Positions 35,494 through 46,100 of a stretch of DNA of 64,000 nucleotides are shown one piece after another. The notes beneath the pieces are model-generated. The model had not been told where the DNA came from. It worked only from the letters and a program-made list of their open reading frames with translations, and did no database searches. This DNA is from DASPSM01 sp963800135. GTDB lineage: Bacteria > Planctomycetota > Planctomycetia > Planctomycetales > Planctomycetaceae. The position numbers and the translations under genes were made by a program. Position 1 is the first letter of the stretch; every line of letters starts with the position of its first letter. The stretch is taken from positions 124,001 through 188,000 of the forward strand of contig CAWCZR010000021.1 in the NCBI GenBank assembly GCA_963800135.1, given 5' to 3'.

Positions 35494-35841
35494 TCATGTG
35501 TCCGCACAAAATTCCCGATCGATGGCAATCACCATCCGTGCGGTTTCCGGTAATTTCCGGCTGTTTTCTTTCGAGATTTTTTGCAGACGCTTGTACGCCT
35601 CTTCTTCGCCCAGCCGGCCGCGCCGCATCAGCACGCCCTTGGCGCGCTCGACCTGTTTTCGCTCTTCCAGCGACTGCCGCAACGCGGCCGCCATATCGCA
35701 AACAGCCCGATGCTCCCGAAAGCGGCGCATCGCCACGGCGACGGCCACTTCGAGATCGATCTGCTTGATGGGTTTGATCAGGCACCCGAGCAAGGGCGTG
35801 AGCAGGTCACCATGGCTCACAGGCAGAATGCTGCGGCTCAC
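35494..35841 (-). CDS. ANTAR-domain regulator missing most of its receiver domain
   Basis: 115 residues from a GTG. The C-terminal 75 form an ANTAR domain (LRQSLEERKQVERAKGVLMR, GEEEAYKRLQKIS), the RNA-binding antiterminator fold. The first 45 residues (GCLIKPIKQIDLEVAVAVAM, RRFRE) match only the last strand and helix of a CheY-like receiver, so the phospho-acceptor part is lost. The break falls where a rightward truncated gene begins. Intact relatives regulate genes by antitermination. This copy is probably unregulated or inactive. Confidence 0.7.
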   Translation of the reverse strand: MSRSILPVSHGDLLTPLLGCLIKPIKQIDLEVAVAVAMRRFREHRAVCDMAAALRQSLEERKQVERAKGVLMRRGRLGEEEAYKRLQKISKENSRKLPETARMVIAIDREFCADT

Positions 35842-36408
35842 ACTTTCAATACCTATTTGCGTTCGTTGCTATGTGACCGACTGGTCGTCCTCAACTCGGC
35901 ACTATCCATCCGCAAGTGGTTTGCCCGGCGCAACTCGTTTCGTCCGGAGAGTGTCGGTCCGCGCCTGAGGGTCCACGCGGATCGGACTCTCGAGATCAGT
36001 TATCCCACGGACGAAGCGCTCAAGTCGATTCGAGAGAACCGTTTTCGCGACTACGCCGGCCGCTACGCAAAGGCCCGTCGTTACAAGAACATGGACGAAT
36101 TCCGGGAAGCGATCCGCGACGTGGCCGACTCAGTGGCCCGCATCCAACACAACGGCGGCAAGGTCGTGTTCTTGCGGTTACCAGCAACTGGCGCCCGACT
36201 GCAACTCGAAGAAGCGACCTATCCTTCTGCGCTCTATTTCGGGGTGTTGGCAGAAAGAACTTCCGCGCCCTGGATCGACTTTCGCGAGCTCTCGCACGAA
36301 AACGATCTCGACTGCCCCGATGAGTCACATCTATCCGCGGACTCCGCCCTGGTCTTTACAAGTCGCCTCGTCGAAAGGCTGCGCCGCGGCTCGCTCCTGG
36401 GCCAATAG
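35812..36408 (+). pseudogene. C-terminal fragment of an SGNH-like exported protein
   Basis: About 190 residues. From NTYLRSLLCDRLVVLNSALS on, the sequence resembles the second half of planctomycete SGNH-hydrolase-like or DltD-like proteins: GGKVVFLRLPATGARLQLEE, then YPSALYFGV and CPDESHLSADSALVFT, where the DxSH segment would hold the catalytic Asp and His. The N-terminal half with the nucleophile is absent. Bases before about 35835 belong to the overlapping ANTAR gene, so the true junction lies near 35812-35842. The ATG at 35812 gives an open frame but has no signal peptide. Confidence 0.5.
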
Positions 36409-36881
36409 TTTGCCAGGACTCAGCTGCGCAAAACTCGGTGGCCGCACGAAATCGGTCGCACCGCCGACGGCAAAGAGTGCATCGCTCGGCGAAAGTCGCC
36501 CCAGGGGACAACCCTCGGGTTGCAAGTCGGTGCTTGGCGCTGGCACCAGGCTGGGACACAATAGTTGGAAGGCGGTTTTCTTCGCCGCGGAAGGGACCGA
36601 CGCAGGTAATGCGCAAATTTTGAAACCATTGCGGGGTGACCGGCGTCGAACAAGGTAGGGCAGGACCTCCGCGAACCTGACCGCGCGCCTTGGGCCAAAC
36701 ACCCAGGACAATTTTCGCCTCTCGCAGCGTCTATTAGGGCGGAAACTTCCGAATGGAGAGGCGGATTGACCGCCCGATCCGTCCGTGGCCCGAGAGCCGG
36801 GAGAAAACCTTCAGGGAATCCGAAGGTGCCCGGCGTAGAATCATCCGGACTCGAGACCCCAGCACAGAGAGAGTGCATCCG
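36409..36881. other. Upstream region of the MoxR operon
   Basis: About 470 bp without a convincing gene. An open frame on the minus strand (36331-36711) has no recognisable motif. The promoter of the long MoxR operon should lie here. A purine-rich AGAGAGAG sits about ten bases before the MoxR start. Confidence 0.45.
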
Positions 36882-37913
36882 ATGGACCAAGTCGCGGCTT
36901 CGACTCTGCCGGCCGAGCGGCTCAGCGAGAACGACGTTCAGGCGATCGATGACCTCCGCTCGACTTATTCGCGGTTACGCAGCGAATTGGGACGGGTGAT
37001 TGTTGGCCAGCACAACGTCATCGAGCGGCTCGCGCTCTGCCTTTTCGCCCGCGGGCATGCACTGCTGCTCGGCGTGCCCGGGCTAGCCAAGACGCTCTTG
37101 GTCAGCAAGCTGGCCGAAACCATGTCGCTGAAATTCAGCCGCATCCAGTTCACTCCCGACTTGATGCCGATGGACATCACCGGGACCGACATCCTGCAGG
37201 ACCAAGCGGGCGGGAAGCGGGAGTTTCAGTTCGTGCATGGGCCGGTCTTCGCGAACATCGTACTGGCCGACGAGATCAACCGCGCCCCACCGAAGACGCA
37301 GGCCGCCATGCTCGAAGCCATGCAGGAGCACAAGGTGACGGTGGTCGGCAAGCCGTTTCGACTGGAACCGCCGTTCGTGGTGCTGGCCACTCAAAACCCG
37401 GTCGAGCAGGAAGGCACCTATCCGCTGCCCGAGGCGCAGCTCGATCGTTTCATGTTCTTAATCGAGCTCGATTATCCCTCGGAAGCCGAGGAAGTGCAGA
37501 TCGCCCGCACAACCACGGGCGACGCGTTGCCCGAACTCAATCATCTTCTCAGCGCGTCGGACATTATCCAGCATCAAAACCTGGTGCGCCGCGTGCCTGT
37601 GCCGGATCATATCTATAAGTACGCGGCTCGGCTCGTTCGCAAAACGCGTCCCAACGGCGCGACTGCGCCAGCCTGGCTCAAGCCTCTGGTCGCCTGGGGC
37701 GCCGGTCCCCGAGCCGTGCAGTATCTGATCCTCGGAGCCAAGGCGCGTGCCGCGCTGTTGGGGAGATACATGGTGCGGCTGGAGGACATCCAACAAGTCT
37801 CCGCGCCCGTGTTGACGCACCGGGTGATTACGACATTTACCGCGCAGTCCGAGGGGATCGACGCTCGGCAGATCGTTCGCCGCCTGATCGAAGAGACCAG
37901 CACGGAAGAGTGA
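36882..37913 (+). CDS. MoxR-family AAA+ ATPase
   Basis: 343 residues. Walker A appears as GVPGLAKT (the MoxR form, with Ala-Lys), Walker B as VLADEINRAPPKTQ, then sensor 1 in VLATQNPVEQEGTYPLPEAQ followed by LDRFMF. MoxR ATPases act as chaperones for activating or assembling partner complexes, usually with vWA proteins coded next to them. I chose the ATG at 36882; the frame is open upstream but lacks homology. Its stop overlaps the DUF58 start (GTGA). Confidence 0.93.
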   Translation: MDQVAASTLPAERLSENDVQAIDDLRSTYSRLRSELGRVIVGQHNVIERLALCLFARGHALLLGVPGLAKTLLVSKLAETMSLKFSRIQFTPDLMPMDITGTDILQDQAGGKREFQFVHGPVFANIVLADEINRAPPKTQAAMLEAMQEHKVTVVGKPFRLEPPFVVLATQNPVEQEGTYPLPEAQLDRFMFLIELDYPSEAEEVQIARTTTGDALPELNHLLSASDIIQHQNLVRRVPVPDHIYKYAARLVRKTRPNGATAPAWLKPLVAWGAGPRAVQYLILGAKARAALLGRYMVRLEDIQQVSAPVLTHRVITTFTAQSEGIDARQIVRRLIEETSTEE

Positions 37914-38833
37914 GGGTTTCGGTGCTTTTCGACCGCCGTGCCCGTAGTTTTCTCGATGCGGCCGCCTTGTCTCGGTTGGCCGCCGTGCCGTTGTTTGCGC
38001 GGCTCCCGATGCAGGGAACCGTGTCCGGGCGGCATCCGAGTCCGCATCGCGGCTCGAGCGTCGAGTTTGCCGAGTACCGCAAATACGTTCCCGGCGACGA
38101 TCTGCGGCGGCTCGATTGGCGGGCCTACGGCCGCTCCGACCGGTTCTACGTCAAGGAATTCGAGGCCGACACGAACCTCCGCTTGTGCCTCGTGCTCGAC
38201 ACGAGCGGTTCGATGGGATTTGGACCGACCGGCGCGACAAAGCTCGACTATGCCCGCCGGGTCGCCGGCGCGCTGGGTTACCTGGCCATTCAGCAGGGAG
38301 ACGCTGTGGGACTCTCGTGCGTGGCCAATGGCCTCGTGCGGAACATTCCGCCCAAACGCAACCCAACACACTTGATTGCGCTCTTCGACTTGCTCGAACA
38401 AGCCAAGCCCAGCGGTGAAACGCAACTCGTTCCGGTGCTTCACGAGCTGGCCGAGACAATCCGCCAGAGGGCCCTGATCGTCATCATCTCGGACCTGTTC
38501 GTCGAACCGAAGCTGCTCGGGAGCTGCTTCCAGCATCTACGATTCCGCCGGCACGACGTGGCCGTCTTTCATTTGCTCGAGGCTCAAGAGATCGACTTTG
38601 AGTTCCGGCGGCCAATGCGGTTTCTCGACATGGAGGGGGGCACGTCGATCTTCGCCGACCCCAACGAGATTGCCGACCGCTATCACCGGGCGCTCAACAC
38701 CTACCTGACGGAACTGAAACGCGTCGTGCTGGAATCGTCCGTCGACTACCGACGAGTGTTGCTCAACGAGGATTATGAACGGGTCCTGACTCGCTTTCTG
38801 ATCGGCCGCGCCCGGGGAAGGGGCGCGCAATGA
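37910..38833 (+). CDS. DUF58 protein, vWA-like
   Basis: 307 residues. The DUF58 signature YRKYVPGDDLRRLDWRAYGR is clear, followed by a vWA-like domain with a MIDAS-type motif DTSGSMGF and the later ISDLF. DUF58 proteins are regular partners of MoxR ATPases. No membrane helix is seen. GTG start, overlapping moxR; its stop overlaps the next ATG (ATGA). Confidence 0.92.
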   Translation: MRVSVLFDRRARSFLDAAALSRLAAVPLFARLPMQGTVSGRHPSPHRGSSVEFAEYRKYVPGDDLRRLDWRAYGRSDRFYVKEFEADTNLRLCLVLDTSGSMGFGPTGATKLDYARRVAGALGYLAIQQGDAVGLSCVANGLVRNIPPKRNPTHLIALFDLLEQAKPSGETQLVPVLHELAETIRQRALIVIISDLFVEPKLLGSCFQHLRFRRHDVAVFHLLEAQEIDFEFRRPMRFLDMEGGTSIFADPNEIADRYHRALNTYLTELKRVVLESSVDYRRVLLNEDYERVLTRFLIGRARGRGAQ

Positions 38834-40818
38834 GTTTCCTGCAGCCCTGGATGTTGTTCGCGCTTCCGCTCGCGCTCCTGCCGGTCATCATTCACCTGAT
38901 CAACCAGCGGCGTTATCAGACGGTTCGCTGGGGGGCGATGATGTTCCTGCTCACCGCGAACCGCATGGCGCGCGGATTCGCCCGGTTGCGGCAGTGGCTG
39001 ATCATGGCGGTGCGCATGCTGGCCATCGCCGGCCTGATCTTCGCCGTCAGCCGCCCACTCGCCAGTGGCTGGCTCGGCCTGGCGGCCGGCGGCCGGCCCG
39101 ATACGACGATCATCCTGCTCGACCGCTCTCCGAGCATGCAGCAAAAAGGGAGCGGCGGTGGCGACTCGAAGCTGGCCACCGGCGTCCAACAACTCGCGCA
39201 AACTCTGGCAACGCTCAAGTCGGCTCACTGGGTGCTGATCGACAGCATGACCCGGAAACCGGTCGAGCTCGATTCGCCTGAGGCGCTTTTGAAATCGCCC
39301 GTGGCCGAAGCGACCAGTGCCGCCTCCGATATTCCGGGCCTGCTCGAAGCGGCCTGCGAATACATCCAAACCAACAAGTCAGGGCGGACGGACATCTGGA
39401 TTTGCTCCGATCTCCGCCAGAACGACTGGAATCCGAAAAGCGGACGTTGGCAGGCCATTCGCGAGTCATTGCTGGCGCTGCGGCAGGGAATCCGCATCAA
39501 TCTGTTGGCCTATCCCGAAGCGGCCGACGGCAACGTCTCGGTGCGGGTTTCGGATGTCCGCCGCGTGCAAAATGGACCAGCCGCCGATCTCGTCCTTTCG
39601 GTGCGGCTGGCGCGGGAAGGCGAAGATCAGTCGCGAGTTTCGATTCCACTGCATTTCGAGATCGACGGCGCTCGCTCGGAGGTGACCGTCGAAATGGACA
39701 AGTCGCCCTACGAGTTGAAGGATTACCGCATCCCGCTGGAATCCAAGCAGCCGCGCAGCTGGGGCAAAGTGACGATCCCCGCTGATCTCAACGCGGCCGA
39801 CAATGATTTTTACTTCGCCTTCGAGAAGGCGGTTGCTCGACGCGCCGTGGTGGTGGTCGAAGAAAACCAGGTTGCCAAAGCGCTGCAACTGGCGGCGGCG
39901 ATACCTCCAGAGCCGGGCATCCAATGTTCGGTGGAAATCGTCGCCCCCGAGCAAGCGCCAAACGTCGAGTGGGAAAAGGTGGCCCTCTTGATGTGGCAAG
40001 GTCCGCTCCCCGAAGGAGACGCCGGGCGGCACGTGCAAGACTTCATCAAACGCGGGGGCTCCGCCATCTTTCTGCCGCCGCGCACGCCTAATGATCAGGA
40101 GTTTTTGGGGGCCCGGTGGAAAGCGTGGAATCCGGCGGGCGGCAAGGACTCGTTGATCGCAAATTGGCGCAGCGACCAAGATCTGCTCGCCAATACGCAA
40201 AGCGGCGCGCGGCTTCCGGTGGGCCAACTCCAAATCCATCGCTACTGCACACTGACGGGAGACTTCACGCCGCTCGCGAGCCTGCAGGGCGGAACGCCGC
40301 TCTTAGCCCGGGCCGCGCAGAATCACAACGGCGCGTATTTCTTTGCGACAACCACCTCCCCGGCCGATTCGTCGCTCGCGACGGACGGCGTCGTGCTTTA
40401 TGTCCTCATCCAACGAGCGATGGCGGCCGGCGCTTCAGCCCTCGGCACGACTCACCAACTAAACGCCGGAGAAACGCTCCCCGCCTCGCTGCCCGATTCG
40501 TGGCAACGCTTGGCAGGCCCCGAAGACGCGCGGTCGGGCGCGTACTCCGTTCATCGCGGAGTCTACCTCGCCGGCGATCAGCTACTCGCGCTCAACCGTC
40601 CCGCCGAAGAAGACCAAGCGACCGTTCTCGACGACGGGCGTGTCGCCGGCCTGTTTGATGGGCTGAATTTCATCCGCGTCGATCACCGGGCCGGGCACAT
40701 CGGCATTCTGATCGCGGAGATTTGGCGGCCGTTTCTCGCCGCCATGATTATCGCGCTCACTGCGGAGGCCGCGCTCTGCATGCCTCGGACCGCGGCCAAA
40801 GCAGGGAGACCAGCATGA
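38830..40818 (+). CDS. BatA/vWA-type membrane protein
   Basis: 662 residues. The N-terminus is a BatA-type anchor (SFLQPWMLFALPLALLPVII, then HLINQRRYQTVRWGAMMFL), with a second helix near 57-78. A vWA domain starts near 92 with the MIDAS motif LLDRSPSM, where the usual DxSxS is DRSPS. A long beta-rich region and a C-terminal helix (about 635-655) follow. Both the start and stop overlap neighbours by four bases. It likely works with MoxR and DUF58 at the inner membrane. Confidence 0.88.
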   Translation: MSFLQPWMLFALPLALLPVIIHLINQRRYQTVRWGAMMFLLTANRMARGFARLRQWLIMAVRMLAIAGLIFAVSRPLASGWLGLAAGGRPDTTIILLDRSPSMQQKGSGGGDSKLATGVQQLAQTLATLKSAHWVLIDSMTRKPVELDSPEALLKSPVAEATSAASDIPGLLEAACEYIQTNKSGRTDIWICSDLRQNDWNPKSGRWQAIRESLLALRQGIRINLLAYPEAADGNVSVRVSDVRRVQNGPAADLVLSVRLAREGEDQSRVSIPLHFEIDGARSEVTVEMDKSPYELKDYRIPLESKQPRSWGKVTIPADLNAADNDFYFAFEKAVARRAVVVVEENQVAKALQLAAAIPPEPGIQCSVEIVAPEQAPNVEWEKVALLMWQGPLPEGDAGRHVQDFIKRGGSAIFLPPRTPNDQEFLGARWKAWNPAGGKDSLIANWRSDQDLLANTQSGARLPVGQLQIHRYCTLTGDFTPLASLQGGTPLLARAAQNHNGAYFFATTTSPADSSLATDGVVLYVLIQRAMAAGASALGTTHQLNAGETLPASLPDSWQRLAGPEDARSGAYSVHRGVYLAGDQLLALNRPAEEDQATVLDDGRVAGLFDGLNFIRVDHRAGHIGILIAEIWRPFLAAMIIALTAEAALCMPRTAAKAGRPA

Positions 40819-43013
40819 GCGTCTCCCGGGCCCTGACCTTTCTCTGGACGCCAGCCTCGCTGACCGCATCGATCCTGGCCGTGCTTTTGGCCGCCAGCTT
40901 CTGCTTTGCCGCCGCGCGCCGCAACGCGTTTCGGCCGGCATTCATCGCGCTGGAGCTGTTTCGCTTCGCCATCGTTTGCCTGGCCGTTTTGCTCTTCAAC
41001 CAGCCCGAGTGGATCGAAGAATTCCGCCCCGAAGGAAAGCCCTCCGTCGCCGTGTTGTGGGATGGCTCCCCCAGCATGGAAACCCGCGACGTTGTGGTGC
41101 CCGGCCGCGCGGGGACTGCGCCGGTCGCGCGGCACGAGGCGATCACCGCGTTGACCACGCCCAGCTCCTGGAGCGATTTGCAGGAACGCATGGACGTCTT
41201 CATCGAGCCGTTCGCCTCCGAGAGGCCGGGGCGCGGGACGAACCTCTACGATCCGCTCGCCCAGGCTCCCGACAAATTCCGCAATCTACGGGCCGTCGTC
41301 ATCGCGTCCGACGGCGATTGGAATGTCGGCAAGCCCCCGGTGCGGGCGGCCGACAATCTGGGACAAAAGGGAATTCCGATCTTCGCCGTTCCGGTCGGAA
41401 GTCCCACGCGCTTGCCGGACGTCGAGGTGCTCAGTGTCGACGCGCCGACCTTTGGCGTTGTTGGCAAAGCCGTGCGGATTCCGTTCACGATCGACAGTTC
41501 GCTCTCCCGCGAATATGTGACCACCGTCACGCTGCGCACGTCCGGCGGTGAAGAGCTTTCCAAGGAGGTGCACATTGCTCCGATGGGCCGCACCAGCGAC
41601 TGGGTTCTCTGGAAGCCGACGGCGATTGGCGATTTCACGGTCTCGCTCGACGTGCCGCCTCATCCGGAGGAAACGCTGACGGACAACAATCGCCGGGCCG
41701 CGCCGATCGCCATCCGCGAAGAAAAGCTCCACGTGCTGGTGGTCGAGTCGTATCCGCGGTGGGAATACCGCTACTTGCGCAATGCCCTGTCCCGCGATCC
41801 GGGTGTGGAAGTCGCCTGCCTGCTCTTTCACCCCGGACTGAGCAAGGGAGGAGGGGGCAACAAAGACTACATCAAGGCGTTTCCGTCGCGGCTCGACGAG
41901 CTGTCGAAATTCGACGTCGTGTTTCTCGGAGACGTGGGTGTCGGCGACGGGCAGCTCACCGTTGAGCAATGCCGACTGCTGAAGGGCCTGGTTGAGCGCC
42001 AGGCGAGCGGCCTGGTCTTCATGCCCGGCTGGCAGGGACGCGAATTCTCCCTGTTGGACACGGAACTTGGCGACCTGTGTCCGGTGGTGCTCGATCCAGC
42101 ACAGCCGACCGGATGGGGTTTGCGCACGCCGAGCCACTTCGAGTTGACCGACCTCGGCCGCCGCAGCCTACTGACGAAGCTGGCCGACACGCAGGACGAC
42201 AATATCGAAGTCTGGGAGGGATTGCCCGGCTTTCAGTGGTACGCACCGGTACTGCGAGCTAAGGCTGGCAGCGATGTTCTGTGCGTGCACAAGGACGTTT
42301 CCAACGAGTTCGGGCGATTGCCCCTGCTGGCGACGCGCACGTTCGGCGCCGGCAAGGTGCTATTCATGGGAACCGACGGCGCGTGGCGCTGGCGTAAGGG
42401 GGTCGAGGACAAATATCACTATCGCTTCTGGGGCCAAGTGGTCCGCTGGATGGCCTATCAGCGGAACATGGCCAAGGGCGAAACGATGCGGTTGTATTAC
42501 GTCCCAGATCAGCCGCAGATCCGGCAGACGGTCAACTTCGATTCCAATGTCATGGAAAAAGGGGGCGAGCCGTTGCACAGCGGACGCGTCAGCGGACGCA
42601 TCACAGCCCCGTCGGGCAAGGCGGAAACGATTCGCTTTGCCTCGGTGGGAGAAGAGTGGGGCATGTTTTCCGGCCGCTACACACCGGAAGAAGCCGGCAA
42701 GCACCAGGTGCACCTGTCTTGCGTGGAAACGGGGGCCTCGCTCGACGCATCATTCTTCGTTCAGGGCGACGCGGTCGAGCGTCCGGGACGTCCCGCGCGT
42801 CCGGAGGTTTTGGAGGAATTGGCCCGCGTGACTCGCGGTCGGGTGGTCCCGGCGGACCAGTTGAAGCAGATCGTGCAATCGCTGGTCGAGTTGCCCGAGA
42901 CGCCACCGTCAGTCCGCCGCGTACCGTTGTGGAGCCATCCGTTGACCATCGGCCTCCTGGTGACGTTGCTGGGAGTATTCTGGTCGGTGCGAAAGATTTA
43001 CGGGTTGATCTAA
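40815..43013 (+). CDS. Membrane protein with vWA and glutamine-amidotransferase-like regions
   Basis: 732 residues. Two N-terminal membrane helices (about 12-32 and 45-62) lead to a vWA-like domain with VLWDGSPSMETR and VVIASDGDWN. A second domain, with VLVVESYPRWEYRYLRNAL and later VFLGDVGVGDGQL and GLVFMPGWQG, resembles the class I glutamine-amidotransferase-like fold of related planctomycete proteins, without a visible catalytic Cys. A C-terminal helix lies at about 712-730. The ATG overlaps the previous stop. Confidence 0.82.
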   Translation: MSVSRALTFLWTPASLTASILAVLLAASFCFAAARRNAFRPAFIALELFRFAIVCLAVLLFNQPEWIEEFRPEGKPSVAVLWDGSPSMETRDVVVPGRAGTAPVARHEAITALTTPSSWSDLQERMDVFIEPFASERPGRGTNLYDPLAQAPDKFRNLRAVVIASDGDWNVGKPPVRAADNLGQKGIPIFAVPVGSPTRLPDVEVLSVDAPTFGVVGKAVRIPFTIDSSLSREYVTTVTLRTSGGEELSKEVHIAPMGRTSDWVLWKPTAIGDFTVSLDVPPHPEETLTDNNRRAAPIAIREEKLHVLVVESYPRWEYRYLRNALSRDPGVEVACLLFHPGLSKGGGGNKDYIKAFPSRLDELSKFDVVFLGDVGVGDGQLTVEQCRLLKGLVERQASGLVFMPGWQGREFSLLDTELGDLCPVVLDPAQPTGWGLRTPSHFELTDLGRRSLLTKLADTQDDNIEVWEGLPGFQWYAPVLRAKAGSDVLCVHKDVSNEFGRLPLLATRTFGAGKVLFMGTDGAWRWRKGVEDKYHYRFWGQVVRWMAYQRNMAKGETMRLYYVPDQPQIRQTVNFDSNVMEKGGEPLHSGRVSGRITAPSGKAETIRFASVGEEWGMFSGRYTPEEAGKHQVHLSCVETGASLDASFFVQGDAVERPGRPARPEVLEELARVTRGRVVPADQLKQIVQSLVELPETPPSVRRVPLWSHPLTIGLLVTLLGVFWSVRKIYGLI

Positions 43014-43142
43014 CGTTGGCGGCCGGTCTCGGACGAGTGCCGGGGGGAGCCGCTGAGTGGAAGAATTACTGAAGTCCCTGCGGGGATCGGTTACAGTAGT
43101 GCAGAGCGATACGAGGCGCCGCGACGATTTTAGGAGAGTCCG

Positions 43143-46100
43143 ATGAGCCTTGTTCGAACGACCGACCGTCTGGAACTGCCCGAGACCCTACAGAACCAGC
43201 TCTACGATTTCCGTAAGCTGGTCTGGACGATCAAGATGATCGAGGCGGTCTGTGGGGCCGCTGCCGGTGTTCTGGTCGCCTTTCTGGCGCTGTTCGTGCT
43301 CGACCGCTTGGGAGAGACACCTGGCTGGGCGCGGTTGTCCCTCTTCGGTTTGACGGTTGCCAGCTGCGCCTGCGTTCCGCTCGCCCTGCACCGCTGGGTT
43401 TGGCGCAATCGGCGATTGGAACAACTGGCTCGCCTGCTGACCCGCAAGCATCCGCTTGTCGGCGACCAGCTGCTCGGCATTATCGAGCTCGTGCGGAACG
43501 ACTTCGAGCAAGCGCGCTCCCCGCAATTGTGCGTCGCCGCCATCCGCCAAGTTGCCGAAGATGCGCAAAAACGCGACTTCCGCGATTCGGTGCCCAATCC
43601 GCGGCACCGTTTGTGGGTCGCGCTGGCCGTGATTCCCCTAGCCGCCTCGATCGCGCTCTCGACGATCTTTCCATCTGCCGGAATCAACGCCTGGACCCGG
43701 TTGCTGGCACCGTGGCGTGCGACGCCGCGCTACACCTTCGCCGCAGTCGACAAGCTGCCCGATCCCGTGGTCGTGGCGCATGGTGAGCCGATTTCGCTGG
43801 CCGTGCATCTCGCCCAGCAAACGATCACGAAACCTGGCGAAGCCTTCGCGCGGGTTGATGAGCGTGCGTCGGTCGCAGCGCCGCTCCGCGAGGGCAGTTA
43901 CGCCTTCGATCTGCCGCCGCAAATCGCGCCGGCCGCGCTGCAGTTGGCCGTCGGCGACTGGCGTCAGCGGGTCCGCATCGAACCGATGGCGCGTCCCGAA
44001 TTGACGTCCGTGACCGCCCAAGTTTCGCTTCCGGCGTACCTAGGACTGCCCAAGACGCAAACGAAGGATGTGCGCAGCGGAACGATCTCTTCGGTCAACG
44101 GCAGCCGGATTCAAGTTGCGGCCACCGCGAGCCGTGAATTGGCCAGCTCGCAGGTCAACGGTCAGGCTCAGGACCCCGCCGGGAGCTCGTTCACCAGCCC
44201 GCCTGTGGAAGTCAAAGGCACCGGTAAGCTCCAGCTGCAGTGGCAGGATCGACTTGGCCTCACGGGGAAGGAGCCGTTCAATTTGGCGATTGCCGGCCAT
44301 GAGGACGAGGCTCCGTCGCTCGTATGCGAAGGGTTGCCGCGGCAAAAAGTCGTGCTCGACTCGGAAATGCTGAGTTTCAAAGTGCACGCGCGGGATGATT
44401 TCGGCGTGAAGCGCGTCGGCATTGAATGGCTCGGGCTGGAAGAGGCGGCCATCACCAAACCCGCAAAGGGCGAACGCGTGCTGGCAGCGGGCGGTAACGA
44501 CAAGGAGGCGCTCGACGTCGGCGGGACGTTTTCAGCCAAGTCGCTCGGGATCGAGCCGCAGCTCATCCGCGCTCGCGTCTACGCCGAAGATTACTTCCCC
44601 AAACGCAAGCGGGTCTACGCCCCGGCGTCGTTTCTCTACGTGCTCAATCCCGAGCAACACGCGATCTGGCTGACCGAGCAGCTCAACAAGTGGCATCGGC
44701 AAGCGCTCGAAGTCCGTGATCGCGAGATGCAGCTCTACCAGACTAATAAGGAACTTCGCGCGCTCCCGCCGCAGGAACTCGATAAACCGGAAACTCGCCG
44801 CCGCATCGAAACGGAGGCGGCGTCCGAGTGGGCCAACGGCCGGCGGTTGTCGAACCTGGTGCGGTCGGGCGAAGACCTCGTTCAGCAGGCGACGCGCAAT
44901 CCCGAGTTCGCTATCGGCCATCTGGAAAAGTGGGCCGAGATGCTGCAAATCCTCAAAGACATTGCCGGCAACCGCATGCCTTCGGTGGCCGATCTTCTCA
45001 AGCAGGCCGCTCAGGCTCCCCAATTGGGCAACAGCGCCGGCGGCAAGAAAACGGGCATGTACGGTCAGGTGAAGTCCGTGGGCGAGGGCAAGCCCGGCAA
45101 CACGGCAGCCAGCGACAAGAAGCAGGTTACGGTGCCCAAAGTCGTTGACCAGGAATCGTCCCAGCAGCCGTCGGAGAAAAAGAAGGACGGCAAGCCCGCG
45201 CCCCCCAAAAACTCGCAGAATACGCACGTGGGCCTGCCCGTCACCACGTTGCTCGGCAGCGGCGCTTCGTCCAAGAGCGAGCCCCCTCCGCCGCCGGCTG
45301 CCGCCAAGATGGACCAGGCAATCAAGCAGCAAGAGGATCTGCTGGCCGAATTCGACAAGGTGGCTGACGAGTTGAAAAAGATCCTGGGGGAGCTCGAAGG
45401 AAGCACCTTGGTCAAGCGTCTCAAGGCGGCGTCACGCTTGCAGTTCAAAGTCGCCGGTCGCCTGGGCGATCAGGTGAGCGATCTGTTCGGCTTGCGCCGG
45501 CGGGATCTGCCAGAAGCGCGCCTCAACGCACTCGGCCAGATTTCCGAGCAGGAAACCAAAGAGGGGGACAAGATCTCCCTGATCATGGACGATATGGACG
45601 CGTATTACGATCGCCACCGGTTCGTCAAAATCAAGTCGGTGCTCGACGACATGCGCAAGCAGGACGTCGTCGGCAACCTGCGCGAGCTGGCCGGCGACCT
45701 CAAGACCGAAAAAGGCCTCTCGATCGCCCAATGCGAGTTCTGGTCCGACACGCTCGACCGCTGGGCCGAGGACCTGGTCGATCCCGCCTGTAGCGGCACG
45801 TGTAACTGCAAAGGCAAGGGCTGCCTGCCCCCCGCGCTGATTCTCGAGGTGCTGCAGATTCTCGAAGGCGAGATGAACCTCCGTGAAGAGACGCGGGTCG
45901 CCGAACAGGCCCGGCCGTCGCTGGCCAACGACGATTACACGATCGAAGCCGGCAAGCTTTCCAAGACGCAAAACGGATTGCGAGATCGCGTGATCAAGGT
46001 CGTCGCCCGGATTCACGAGCTGCCCGATGCCGAGTCCGATTTCGGCAAGGAGCTGCACCTCTTGGATGCGGTACAAACGGTGATGGCCGAGGCCCGCGAC

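Noticed and set aside
36331..36711. 126-residue minus-strand frame upstream of the MoxR operon
   Set aside because: No recognisable motif and it overlaps the end of the SGNH-like fragment.
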